This document shows positions 1 through 5,185 of a DNA stretch of 5,185 nt, in pieces (the first letter of the stretch is position 1; every line of letters starts with the position of its first letter). This DNA is from Acidobacteriota bacterium (GTDB lineage Bacteria; Acidobacteriota; Vicinamibacteria; Vicinamibacterales; UBA2999), in contig JACCSI010000048.1 of the NCBI GenBank assembly GCA_013813075.1, forward strand, positions 1 through 5,185, written 5' to 3'. The notes beneath the pieces were generated by a model, which saw only the letters and a list, made by a program, of their open reading frames with translations, ran no database searches and was not told the origin of the DNA. The translations under genes were made by a program, and so were the position numbers.

Positions 1-420
1 TTGATGCGGCGTGAAGCGGCGAGTGGAACGCTCGCCGACGCCGGGTACGTTGCGGTGCGCGATCATGCACTGCCACTGGTGCGCGACATCATCGAGGGAC
101 TGCTGGTCGCACAGAAACTCGATGCGATCGTGTATCCGACATCGTCTCGCCGGCCGGCGCTCATTGCGGCGCCTCCGGAGGTGCCTGGCGGCGCATCCAC
201 CTCGGCCTCGAATCTGGCCAACCTCTCGGGATACCCCGACTTGATCGTGCCGGCCGGCTTCACGACCGACGATCTACCAGTAGGACTGTCGTTCCTCGGC
301 ACCGCGTTCAGCGAAGCGAAGCTGCTGGCACTGGGCTTCAGTTTCGAGCAGGCCTCGAGAGCCCGCCGCCTGCCCATTCACACGCCGCGATTGCCCGGCG
401 AAAGCGTGACGCTTCCCTGA
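1..420 (+). CDS. Amidase-signature family hydrolase, C-terminal fragment
   Basis: This is the last 139 codons of a larger gene that enters from the left edge; the reading frame is open from base 1 and ends at TGA 418-420. The protein ends like amidase-signature enzymes, which hydrolyse a C-N amide bond with a Ser-cisSer-Lys triad. Visible family landmarks are LDAIVYPT (about residues 40-47), STSASNLANLSGYPDLIVPA (about 66-85), the following LPVGLSFLG, and a final helix with SEAKLLALGFSFEQA. The catalytic Lys and both Ser residues lie upstream of the window, so activity and substrate class cannot be judged. The full family is usually 450-500 residues, so about two thirds is missing. The gene sits 18 bases ahead of a TTT transporter receptor gene on the same strand, which suggests co-transcription. 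The family is clear; GatA-like versus general amidase is undecided, although no gatB or gatC is visible. Confidence 0.88.
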   Translation: MMRREAASGTLADAGYVAVRDHALPLVRDIIEGLLVAQKLDAIVYPTSSRRPALIAAPPEVPGGASTSASNLANLSGYPDLIVPAGFTTDDLPVGLSFLGTAFSEAKLLALGFSFEQASRARRLPIHTPRLPGESVTLP

Positions 421-438
421 TGACGTGAGACGAATGAT

Positions 439-1806
439 GTGATGGTACGGAGTCTCACGCTGCTGTTGGCGCTGGGCGCGAGCGCAGTCGCCAAGCCGGT
501 CGATGCGGATCCGATGTATGCGCACCTGCGGATCATTGCACCCGCCGGCCCGGGCGGTGGGTGGGACCAGACAGCGCGCGCGATGCAGCAGGTGCTGCAG
601 CAATCGGACATTGTCGAAACCGCGTCAGTCGAGAACATCCCGGGGGCGGCCGGGACAATCGGTCTGGCGCGGCTCCTCGGCGCTGAGCGTGGCAAAGGGG
701 ATGTCACGATGGTGTCGGGGCTCATCATGCTCGGCGCCATCGCCTCCTACCACTCGCCAGTCACGCTGCGCGACGTGACCCCGATTGCGCGCCTAACCGG
801 CGAGTACGAAGTGGTCGTGGTACCCGCCGCGTCACCATATCGCACACTCACCGACCTGCTCGACGCCTTTCGAGCGCGGCCGGAGTCGATCGCGTGGGCT
901 GGTGGTTCGGCCGGCGGCACCGACCAGATCTTAGCGGGCCTGATCGCCGACGCGGTCGGCGTCTCGCCGCGCCGCGTCAACTATGTGGCGTTCGCGGGCG
1001 GCGGCGAGTCGATGGCGGCAGTTCTCGGGGGGCAAGTGACCGCTGGCATCAGCGGCCTGGGCGAGTTCGCGCCGCAGATCGCCGCAGGCACTGTACGAGT
1101 CCTCGCGATTTCCAGTGACGCGCGACTGCCGGACGTCCAGGCGCCGACGCTGCGCGAGCAGGGCGTGGAGGTGGTGCTCGAGAACTGGCGCTCGCTGGTG
1201 GGACCTCCAGGCATGGGCGTCGAGGATCGTGCCCGGCTCGACCGAGCGGTCGCCGCCATGGTGAGCTCGACGGCGTGGCAACAGATGCTACGCCGCTACG
1301 GCTGGAGCGACCGCTACCTTGCGGGCGCTGCGTTTGCACGTTTCGTCTTGGACGAAGAAGCCCGCGTCGCATCGATTCTCGACAAGCTCGGCGTCGTCGC
1401 CGCCCCAACCGCGGGGCCGGCGTCGGTTGGCTTCTATCCGATCTTCGTCCTCGCCGGCTTTGCACTGTGCGTCATCAGTCTCACGCTGAGCGCGGTCGGC
1501 GCGCGTCGCGATGCTGACAGATCACCCCTGGACCGCGCGGCTGCCGACGCAGAGGATAGACCGTCGCAATTTCGTGCGGTCAGCTTGATCGCGCTGGGCA
1601 TCGCCATGAACGTTTTGCTCCTCGAGCGCGCCGGTTTCGTTGTCGCGTCCGTCCCGCTCTTCTGGTTGACCGCGCGCGCGTTCGACGGGCAGCATCCCCG
1701 GCGCGACGTGATCGTCGCGGTCGCCCTCTCGCTCGGCACCTATCTTCTCTTTGCGCGGCTCCTGCAGGTGTCTCTGCCGGCCGGCGTACTTGCCCCCTGG
1801 CTGTAG
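439..1806 (+). CDS. tctC: TTT transporter: periplasmic receptor (TctC) fused to small membrane subunit (TctB)
   Basis: A 455-residue protein joins two subunits that are normally separate. Residues 1-18 look like a Sec signal peptide: basic Arg4, a hydrophobic core and an AVA-K cleavage site. Residues about 27-319 are a TctC/Bug-type solute receptor, with APAGPGGGWDQTAR (34-47), WAGGSAGGTD (153-162), VNYVAFAGGGE (180-190) and GLGEF (206-210). In this family the PGGG loop helps bind a carboxylate ligand. After a short Ala/Pro linker, residues 330-455 match the C-terminal part of TctB, with membrane segments at about 330-353, 380-397, 399-415 and 423-444, starting at VGFYP, the equivalent of the family's GPGFFP. 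The usual first TctB helix is absent. The frame is open throughout with no internal stop. The start is GTG 439 or the adjacent ATG 442, without a strong Shine-Dalgarno. Stop TAG at 1804-1806 is 9 bases before tctA. The substrate is unknown; carboxylates are typical. Confidence 0.88.
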   Translation: MMVRSLTLLLALGASAVAKPVDADPMYAHLRIIAPAGPGGGWDQTARAMQQVLQQSDIVETASVENIPGAAGTIGLARLLGAERGKGDVTMVSGLIMLGAIASYHSPVTLRDVTPIARLTGEYEVVVVPAASPYRTLTDLLDAFRARPESIAWAGGSAGGTDQILAGLIADAVGVSPRRVNYVAFAGGGESMAAVLGGQVTAGISGLGEFAPQIAAGTVRVLAISSDARLPDVQAPTLREQGVEVVLENWRSLVGPPGMGVEDRARLDRAVAAMVSSTAWQQMLRRYGWSDRYLAGAAFARFVLDEEARVASILDKLGVVAAPTAGPASVGFYPIFVLAGFALCVISLTLSAVGARRDADRSPLDRAAADAEDRPSQFRAVSLIALGIAMNVLLLERAGFVVASVPLFWLTARAFDGQHPRRDVIVAVALSLGTYLLFARLLQVSLPAGVLAPWL

Positions 1807-1815
1807 CGGTATCTC

Positions 1816-3306
1816 ATGGACACGATGCACGCCCTCGGGCAGGGCTTCGCCGGCGCCATGACCATACCGCACTTGTGGTGGGCGCTGGCCGGCGTCACGC
1901 TCGGTACCGCAGTTGGCGTCCTCCCCGGCATTGGACCGGCGATGACGGTGGCGTTGTTGCTGCCGGTTACCTTCACGCTCGATCCGTTGAGCGCATTCAT
2001 CATGTTCGGTGGGATCTACTACGGCGCGATGTACGGCGGTTCCACGACGAGCATCCTGCTCAGTACGCCCGGAGAGACGGCCTCGATGATCACGGCCATC
2101 GACGGCCACATGATGGCGCGACAGGGACGGGCGTCAGCGGCGCTGGCGACAGCGGCTGTGGGTTCGTTTGTCGCGGGCACGCTCGCGACCATCGCGTTGA
2201 GCTTCACTGCACCGCTCCTCGCATCGGTTGCTCTTCGCTTCGGACCCGCGGAGTATTTCGTGCTCTCCATCGTGGCCTTTACTGCAATCACCGGGGTCAT
2301 TGGCACGTCAGTCGTCCGCGGTCTGATCAGCCTGTTCCTGGGGCTGTTGCTCGGACTCATCGGCATCGATCCGCTCACCGGTGTCGCGCGGTTTTCGTTG
2401 GGGCTGCCTCAGTTACTCGATGGCATTGACGTGATGATTCTCGTGATCGGGCTATTCGCCGTCGGCGAGACACTTTTCCAGGCGTGGCGCCACGGACGGG
2501 ACGAACCGCACGTCGTGCCACTGCACGACTTCAGCGGGATGAGCCGCGAGGACTGGCGACGGTCGTGGAAACCGTGGCTGCGCGGCACGGCCATTGGTTT
2601 TCCGCTGGGTGTGCTGCCGTGCGGCGGCGCCGAGATTCCGACGTTTCTGTCGTACATGGTGGAGAAGCGCATCAGCAAACACCCGGAGGAGTTCGGCCGG
2701 GGCGCGATCGAGGGAGTGGCTGGTCCTGAAGCCGCCAACAACGCCTCGGCCGCGGGCGTGCTCGTGCCTTTGCTGACATTGGGCTTGCCATCGTCCGCGA
2801 CGGCCGCAGTGCTGCTGACCGCTTTTCAGCAATACGGACTGCAACCAGGTCCGTTGCTCTTCGCCGCAAGACCCGATCTCGTGTGGACGCTGATCGCCAG
2901 CCTCTATCTCGGCAACGTCATGCTGCTGGTGCTGAATCTGCCGCTCGCGCGAATGTGGGCGCGCATCATGCTCGTGCCGCGATCGCTGCTGTTCGCGAGC
3001 ATCCTGGTGATGGCGTCGATCGGCACCTACAGTCTGAACCGATCGGTGTTGGATCTCATATTGCTGTATGCCGTGGGCGCGATCGGCTGCGCCATGCGCG
3101 TGTACAACATTCCGCTGGCGCCTGCCGCGCTCGGTCTTATTCTGGGACCGATGGCCGAACAACATTTTCGACGGGCCGTGGCCATCGCCGAAGGCGACTA
3201 CTTCGTCTTCCTCTCACGCCCACTGTCGGCAACACTGGTGATAGTGGCCGCGATCCTGTTGTGTGCGCCATTGTGGTTACGGCGTCGAGCGACTGCCTCG
3301 CCTTGA
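1816..3306 (+). CDS. tctA: TTT transporter large membrane subunit TctA
   Basis: This 496-residue polytopic inner-membrane protein is the translocation subunit of a tripartite tricarboxylate transporter, a secondary carrier that uses an ion gradient. Its length matches the family (about 500). The two internal repeats carry the family signatures: GVLPGIGP (34-41) and [15 protein letters not shown] (73-87) in the first half, then [16 protein letters not shown] (265-280), VEKR (282-285), [18 protein letters not shown] (297-314) and [10 protein letters not shown] (320-329) in the second. Several further hydrophobic segments fill the rest, consistent with about 10-12 membrane spans. The start ATG 1816 gives the expected N-terminus, with the first helix beginning near residue 20; ATG 1825 is a less likely alternative. 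It follows the tctC-tctB fusion by 9 bases, so the module is complete. The PCGGA in the second repeat has Cys269 where PAGGA or PGAGA is more usual. No two-component tctDE genes are visible in the window. Confidence 0.96.
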   Translation: MDTMHALGQGFAGAMTIPHLWWALAGVTLGTAVGVLPGIGPAMTVALLLPVTFTLDPLSAFIMFGGIYYGAMYGGSTTSILLSTPGETASMITAIDGHMMARQGRASAALATAAVGSFVAGTLATIALSFTAPLLASVALRFGPAEYFVLSIVAFTAITGVIGTSVVRGLISLFLGLLLGLIGIDPLTGVARFSLGLPQLLDGIDVMILVIGLFAVGETLFQAWRHGRDEPHVVPLHDFSGMSREDWRRSWKPWLRGTAIGFPLGVLPCGGAEIPTFLSYMVEKRISKHPEEFGRGAIEGVAGPEAANNASAAGVLVPLLTLGLPSSATAAVLLTAFQQYGLQPGPLLFAARPDLVWTLIASLYLGNVMLLVLNLPLARMWARIMLVPRSLLFASILVMASIGTYSLNRSVLDLILLYAVGAIGCAMRVYNIPLAPAALGLILGPMAEQHFRRAVAIAEGDYFVFLSRPLSATLVIVAAILLCAPLWLRRRATASP

Positions 3307-3414
3307 TTATGCGCATTGTCAGCTCGCACGGCGGCTGTCGACACGCGCGAGCTCAACCTTCACTCCTTCGGCGATGAGTTCGCGGACTGAGTGGCCTTCG
3401 TATGGTCGACGAAC
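3307..3414. other. Convergent intergenic region between tctA and folA
   Basis: These 108 bases separate the 3' ends of tctA (plus) and folA (minus). I see no credible gene here. Two short inverted repeats are present (listed separately) and may end transcription from both sides; neither is followed by a run of T on the relevant strand. Confidence 0.7.
3321..3353. terminator. Possible terminator hairpin downstream of tctA
   Basis: A perfect 7-base inverted repeat, AGCTCGC (3321-3327) and GCGAGCT (3347-3353), encloses a 19-base loop that itself contains the palindrome TGTCGACA (3336-3343). It lies 14 bases after the tctA stop, where a terminator is expected. There is no T-tract after it, so an intrinsic terminator is not proven; it could also be an mRNA-stabilising hairpin. 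In GC-rich DNA a 7-base repeat can arise by chance. Confidence 0.3.
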
Positions 3415-3417
3415 TCA
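3375..3417 (-). terminator. Possible hairpin at the folA 3' end
   Basis: An 8-base inverted repeat, TGAGTTCG (3375-3382) and CGAACTCA (3410-3417), has a 27-base loop. The right arm includes the folA stop codon (complement of 3415-3417), so in folA mRNA the hairpin would start at the stop. The long loop and the missing U-tract make it a weak candidate terminator. Confidence 0.22.
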
Positions 3418-3987
3418 CGGTACGCTGTCTGGGGTCGTCCGGACGAGTTCAGAAATCAGGCGTGTGTCCCGCTCGCCCTTATGGCGACGCGCCAGGAGCG
3501 CGTATCGATATGGGTGCGCGTGCGTGGCGTCTTTCGCATAGGCTTCGGACGCCACCTCCTGCCACTCGGCCTGCTCGAACGCCGGCATGAACGTGTCGCC
3601 CTGCGGCTCGGCATCGACCACGGTGAGGTGAAGGCGATCGGCAGTGGGCAATGCTTCGCGGAAGATCTCGGCGCCGCCAATCACGAAGATGTCATCGTCT
3701 CTAACCGCTGCGCTGATGGCATCCGTCAACGAGTGCGCGACGATGGCGCCGGGCACGGTGTAGTGGCGCTGGCGCGTCACGATGACCGTCGTGCGTCCAG
3801 GGAGGAGTCGGCCGATCGACTCGTACGTCTTGCGCCCCATGACGATGTGATGCCCCATGGTGAGGCGCTTGAACATTTTCAGCTCGTTGGGAAGATGCCA
3901 GGGAATGCGATTGCCGGCGCCGATGACGCCGTTTGTCGCCATGGCGACGATCAACGAAATGCGCGGCATCGTTTCTGTTTTCTGCAC
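3415..3987 (-). CDS. folA: Dihydrofolate reductase
   Basis: FolA reduces dihydrofolate to tetrahydrofolate with NADPH in the cytoplasm, recycling the product of ThyA encoded just upstream. Family features, counted from the GTG chosen here, are ISLIVAMATNGVIG (10-23), the Met20-type loop ending in RIPWHLP (27-33), the catalytic acid as Glu35 in PNELKMFKR (equivalent to E. coli Asp27), the NADPH-binding MGRKTYESIGR followed by LPGRTTVIVTRQ, and FVIGGAEIF with its double glycine, then LHLTVVDAEPQGDTFMP. I chose GTG 3987 because AAGGTGG at 4001-3995 lies 7 bases before it. GTG 3993 is only 1 base from that site. ATG 3969 (MPRISLIV, closest to the usual N-terminus) is 25 bases away. At 190 residues the protein is longer than the usual 160; most of the excess is about 20 C-terminal residues after YALLARRH. 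It is probably co-transcribed with thyA, 72 bases upstream. Confidence 0.95.
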   Translation of the reverse strand: MQKTETMPRISLIVAMATNGVIGAGNRIPWHLPNELKMFKRLTMGHHIVMGRKTYESIGRLLPGRTTVIVTRQRHYTVPGAIVAHSLTDAISAAVRDDDIFVIGGAEIFREALPTADRLHLTVVDAEPQGDTFMPAFEQAEWQEVASEAYAKDATHAHPYRYALLARRHKGERDTRLISELVRTTPDSVP

Positions 3988-3994
3988 CGCCACC

Positions 3995-4001
3995 CCACCT
4001 T
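3995..4001 (-). promoter_or_regulatory. Ribosome binding site for folA
   Basis: On the minus strand the sequence reads AAGGTGG, one base from the AAGGAGG consensus. Its 7-base spacing to GTG 3987 selects that codon over GTG 3993 (1 base) and ATG 3969 (25 bases). It is the clearest Shine-Dalgarno site I found in the window. Confidence 0.6.
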
Positions 4002-4059
4002 AGATGCCCGTCAATCCCTCGCGGGACCCACTCAAACGCTGTCCACCAAGCCAGTGACG

Positions 4060-4854
4060 CTACACCGCGACCGGCGCCTTGATCGCAGGATGAGGGTCGT
4101 AGCCTTCGAGCGTGAAGTTCTCGAAGCGGAAGTCGAACAGGTTTCGAATCTCAGGACTGAGCTTCATGACCGGCAACCGCCGCGGCTGTCGCGTCAACTG
4201 CTCGCGCGCCTGATCGAGGTGGTTGAGATACAGGTGCGTGTCGCCAAAAGTGTGGACGAAGTCGCCGGGCGTCAGGTCGCAGACCTGCGCCACCATCATC
4301 GTGAGGAGCGCATAGGACGCGATGTTGAACGGCACGCCCAGGAAGACGTCAGCGCTCCGCTGATAGAGCTGGCAGGACAAGCGCCCCTCGGCCACGTAGA
4401 ACTGGAAGAAGGCGTGACAGGGCATCAACGCCATGCGGTCGAGATCAGCCACATTCCAGGCGGACACGATGAGGCGCCGTGAATCGGGGTGGCGTTTGAG
4501 CTCGGCGATCACGTTCGAGATCTGGTCGATGTGGCGGCCGTCGGGCGCGGGCCATGCGCGCCATTGATAGCCGTAGACGGGTCCGAGCTCACCGTTGGCG
4601 TCGGCCCACTCGTTCCAGATGGTGACGCCGTTGTCCTGCAGGTACCTGGTGTTGGTCTCGCCTTTCAGGAACCACAGCAACTCGTGCACGATCGATTTCG
4701 TATGCAGCTTCTTCGTCGTCACCACCGGAAAGCCGTCGGCGAGGTCGAACCGCAGTTGCGCCCCGAAGACACTGAGCGTGCCGGTGCCGGTGCGGTCGCT
4801 TTTGCGCACACCATGCTGCAGGACGGAGTTCATCAGATCGAGATAGGCCCGCAT
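4060..4854 (-). CDS. thyA: Thymidylate synthase
   Basis: ThyA makes dTMP from dUMP using methylene-tetrahydrofolate as carbon donor and reductant, releasing dihydrofolate. The protein is 264 residues, the same length as E. coli ThyA, and the key residues fall at the same numbers: Arg21 (RTGTGT), Glu58, Trp80, Arg126 and Arg127 ([11 protein letters not shown]), the nucleophile Cys146 in [11 protein letters not shown], Arg166 ([12 protein letters not shown]), Asp169, Asn177 ([10 protein letters not shown]), and His207 and Tyr209 ([12 protein letters not shown]). The C-terminus, IKAPVAV, matches the family's IKAPVAI tail that closes the active site. Nothing is missing, so the enzyme should be active. 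The start ATG 4854 has no Shine-Dalgarno at useful spacing; a GGAGG at 4886-4882 is 27 bases away. A TATTCT hexamer ends 8 bases before the ATG, suggesting an almost leaderless mRNA. The gene heads a probable thyA-folA operon. Confidence 0.98.
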   Translation of the reverse strand: MRAYLDLMNSVLQHGVRKSDRTGTGTLSVFGAQLRFDLADGFPVVTTKKLHTKSIVHELLWFLKGETNTRYLQDNGVTIWNEWADANGELGPVYGYQWRAWPAPDGRHIDQISNVIAELKRHPDSRRLIVSAWNVADLDRMALMPCHAFFQFYVAEGRLSCQLYQRSADVFLGVPFNIASYALLTMMVAQVCDLTPGDFVHTFGDTHLYLNHLDQAREQLTRQPRRLPVMKLSPEIRNLFDFRFENFTLEGYDPHPAIKAPVAV

Positions 4855-4862
4855 TGATCCAC

Positions 4863-4868
4863 AGAATA
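4863..4868 (-). promoter_or_regulatory. Candidate -10 element of thyA
   Basis: The minus strand reads TATTCT here, matching four of six bases of TATAAT including the key TA and final T. With normal geometry transcription would begin about 2 bases before ATG 4854, giving a nearly leaderless message, which fits the missing Shine-Dalgarno. No good -35 element was seen at 16-18 bases. Support comes from the matching element at the divergent gene. Confidence 0.35.
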
Positions 4869-4915
4869 CGATGCACGGAAGCCTCCGAACACACAGAAAG
4901 CCGCCGCTTCGGTGT

Positions 4916-4921
4916 TATCCT
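4916..4921 (+). promoter_or_regulatory. Candidate -10 element of the gene at 4930
   Basis: TATCCT matches four of six bases of TATAAT. It ends 8 bases before ATG 4930, the same distance as TATTCT from the thyA ATG. Transcription would start about 2 bases before the ATG. No Shine-Dalgarno and no convincing -35 hexamer are visible. Confidence 0.35.
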
Positions 4922-4929
4922 GTGGGCTC

Positions 4930-5185
4930 ATGTCGAACCGCTGGTTTCGGTTCGTAATTGCTGTTCTCGCACTGGGTGCGGCCGGCGCGGCCGGCTATCG
5001 TATTTCTCAGCAGGAACAGCGCGTCACCGCCGACGTGGTGGCAGCACGAACAAGCGATCGGGCGGCCGAGTCCGCCGCAAGTACAATTTCCGAACTCAAG
5101 GCGGCGCTCCACGCCTACGTGGCCCAGGGACAGGGCTACGCGTTCTGGACCGCGCGCGCCGGCATGCTAGTCGACCGCCTCCGTG
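4930..5185 (+). CDS. Predicted single-pass membrane protein, N-terminal fragment, family unknown
   Basis: A frame opens at ATG 4930 and stays open to the right edge (85 complete codons), so the gene is truncated by the window. The N-terminus MSNRWFRF is basic and is followed by a hydrophobic segment VIAVLALGAAGAAGY (about 9-23), which reads as an uncleaved membrane anchor or a signal peptide; no clear cleavage site stands out. The rest is Ala-rich and probably helical and extracytoplasmic, with SDRAAESAASTISELKAALH (about 42-61) and then YVAQGQGYAFWTARAGMLVD. I do not recognise the family. This layout, an anchor followed by a helical region, occurs in the N-termini of sensor proteins and of many membrane-anchored proteins of unknown role. 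It is divergent from thyA and separated from it by 75 bases. The start codon is supported by the basic-hydrophobic N-terminus and by the start motif shared with thyA. Confidence 0.7.
   Translation, partial: MSNRWFRFVIAVLALGAAGAAGYRISQQEQRVTADVVAARTSDRAAESAASTISELKAALHAYVAQGQGYAFWTARAGMLVDRLR

Larger units (their letters stand above)
4859..4925. repeat. Inverted repeat spanning the divergent thyA / 4930 region
   Basis: CCACAGAATA (4859-4868) and TATCCTGTGG (4916-4925) are reverse complements at 9 of 10 positions, with 47 bases between them. Each arm lies four bases from the start codon of one of the two divergent genes. The arms contain the candidate -10 hexamers, so they are most simply paired start signals; a shared regulator site is another possibility. 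Confidence 0.45.

Noticed and set aside
1..30. TTG at base 1 or ATG at base 4 as the true start of the amidase.
   Set aside because: The protein from here has only the C-terminal third of the amidase fold and no catalytic residues. The frame is open at the left edge, so the gene almost certainly continues outside the window.
439..1806. Transporter substrate named as citrate or tricarballylate because of the TctC name.
   Set aside because: Receptors of this family bind many different carboxylates and other small molecules. Nothing in the sequence fixes the ligand, and no tctDE regulator is visible.
1522..2109. Minus-strand open frame of 195 codons across the tctC-tctB / tctA junction.
   Set aside because: The translation is a low-complexity Arg/Glu/His-rich shadow, and it overlaps two convincing plus-strand genes.
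2452..3165. Minus-strand open frame of 237 codons inside tctA.
   Set aside because: It is rich in His, Gln and Arg, has no recognisable domain, and lies wholly antisense to a well-supported TctA. It is a shadow frame.
4015..4026. Small palindrome TCCC-TCGC-GGGA in the thyA-folA gap as a terminator.
   Set aside because: The stem is only four base pairs and there is no U-tract. The short gap and the order of the two genes favour co-transcription.
3391..4482. Long plus-strand open frame of 363 codons, antisense to folA and thyA.
   Set aside because: It crosses the whole of folA, the gap and much of thyA in the opposite sense. Its composition is Arg/His/Val-rich with no domain, and both minus-strand genes have full family motifs. 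It is a codon-bias shadow common in GC-rich DNA.
4882..4886. GGAGG on the minus strand as the thyA ribosome binding site.
   Set aside because: It is 27 bases from ATG 4854, too far for a Shine-Dalgarno, and there is no in-frame ATG, GTG or TTG closer to it that would make a credible ThyA start.

Overview
The window is 5185 bases of GC-rich bacterial chromosome with dense, ordinary-looking coding. It holds two functional blocks that face each other, plus the start of a third transcription unit at the right edge. No rRNA, tRNA, insertion sequence, CRISPR array, attachment site or origin was seen. GC content, Sec-type signals and a tripartite tricarboxylate transporter (TTT) point to a free-living bacterium, possibly a soil or sediment lineage such as Acidobacteriota, Gemmatimonadota or a proteobacterium. 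The sequence does not decide between these.

Left block, plus strand, 1-3306: the C-terminal part of an amidase-signature hydrolase, then a fused TctC-TctB protein, then TctA. The gaps are 18 and 9 bases, so the three genes are probably one operon. The TTT module is complete with only two membrane-associated polypeptides. The periplasmic solute receptor (TctC type) continues directly into the small membrane subunit (TctB type), and the large subunit TctA forms the translocation path. The receptor belongs to the clade with a PGGGWD motif, so a carboxylate substrate is likely but its identity cannot be read from sequence. The amidase may produce or use that carboxylate.

Centre, 3307-3414: a convergent intergenic stretch of about 108 bases with two short inverted repeats and no gene.

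Right block, minus strand, 4854-3415: thyA (thymidylate synthase) followed after 72 bases by folA (dihydrofolate reductase). The pair forms the dTMP cycle: ThyA oxidises methylene-tetrahydrofolate to dihydrofolate, and FolA reduces it back. All the ThyA key residues checked are present at E. coli numbering.

Right edge: a divergent 75-base region separates thyA from the 5' end of an unrecognised single-pass membrane protein gene (from 4930, running off the window). Both divergent genes start with almost the same sequence, TATYCTGTGG, then four bases, then ATG, with no Shine-Dalgarno. This looks like paired -10 elements giving nearly leaderless mRNAs.

The most interesting points are the TctC-TctB fusion, in which the secreted receptor seems to replace the first TctB membrane helix and so keeps topology, and the matched start motifs of the divergent pair. 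The rest of the window is standard metabolism.
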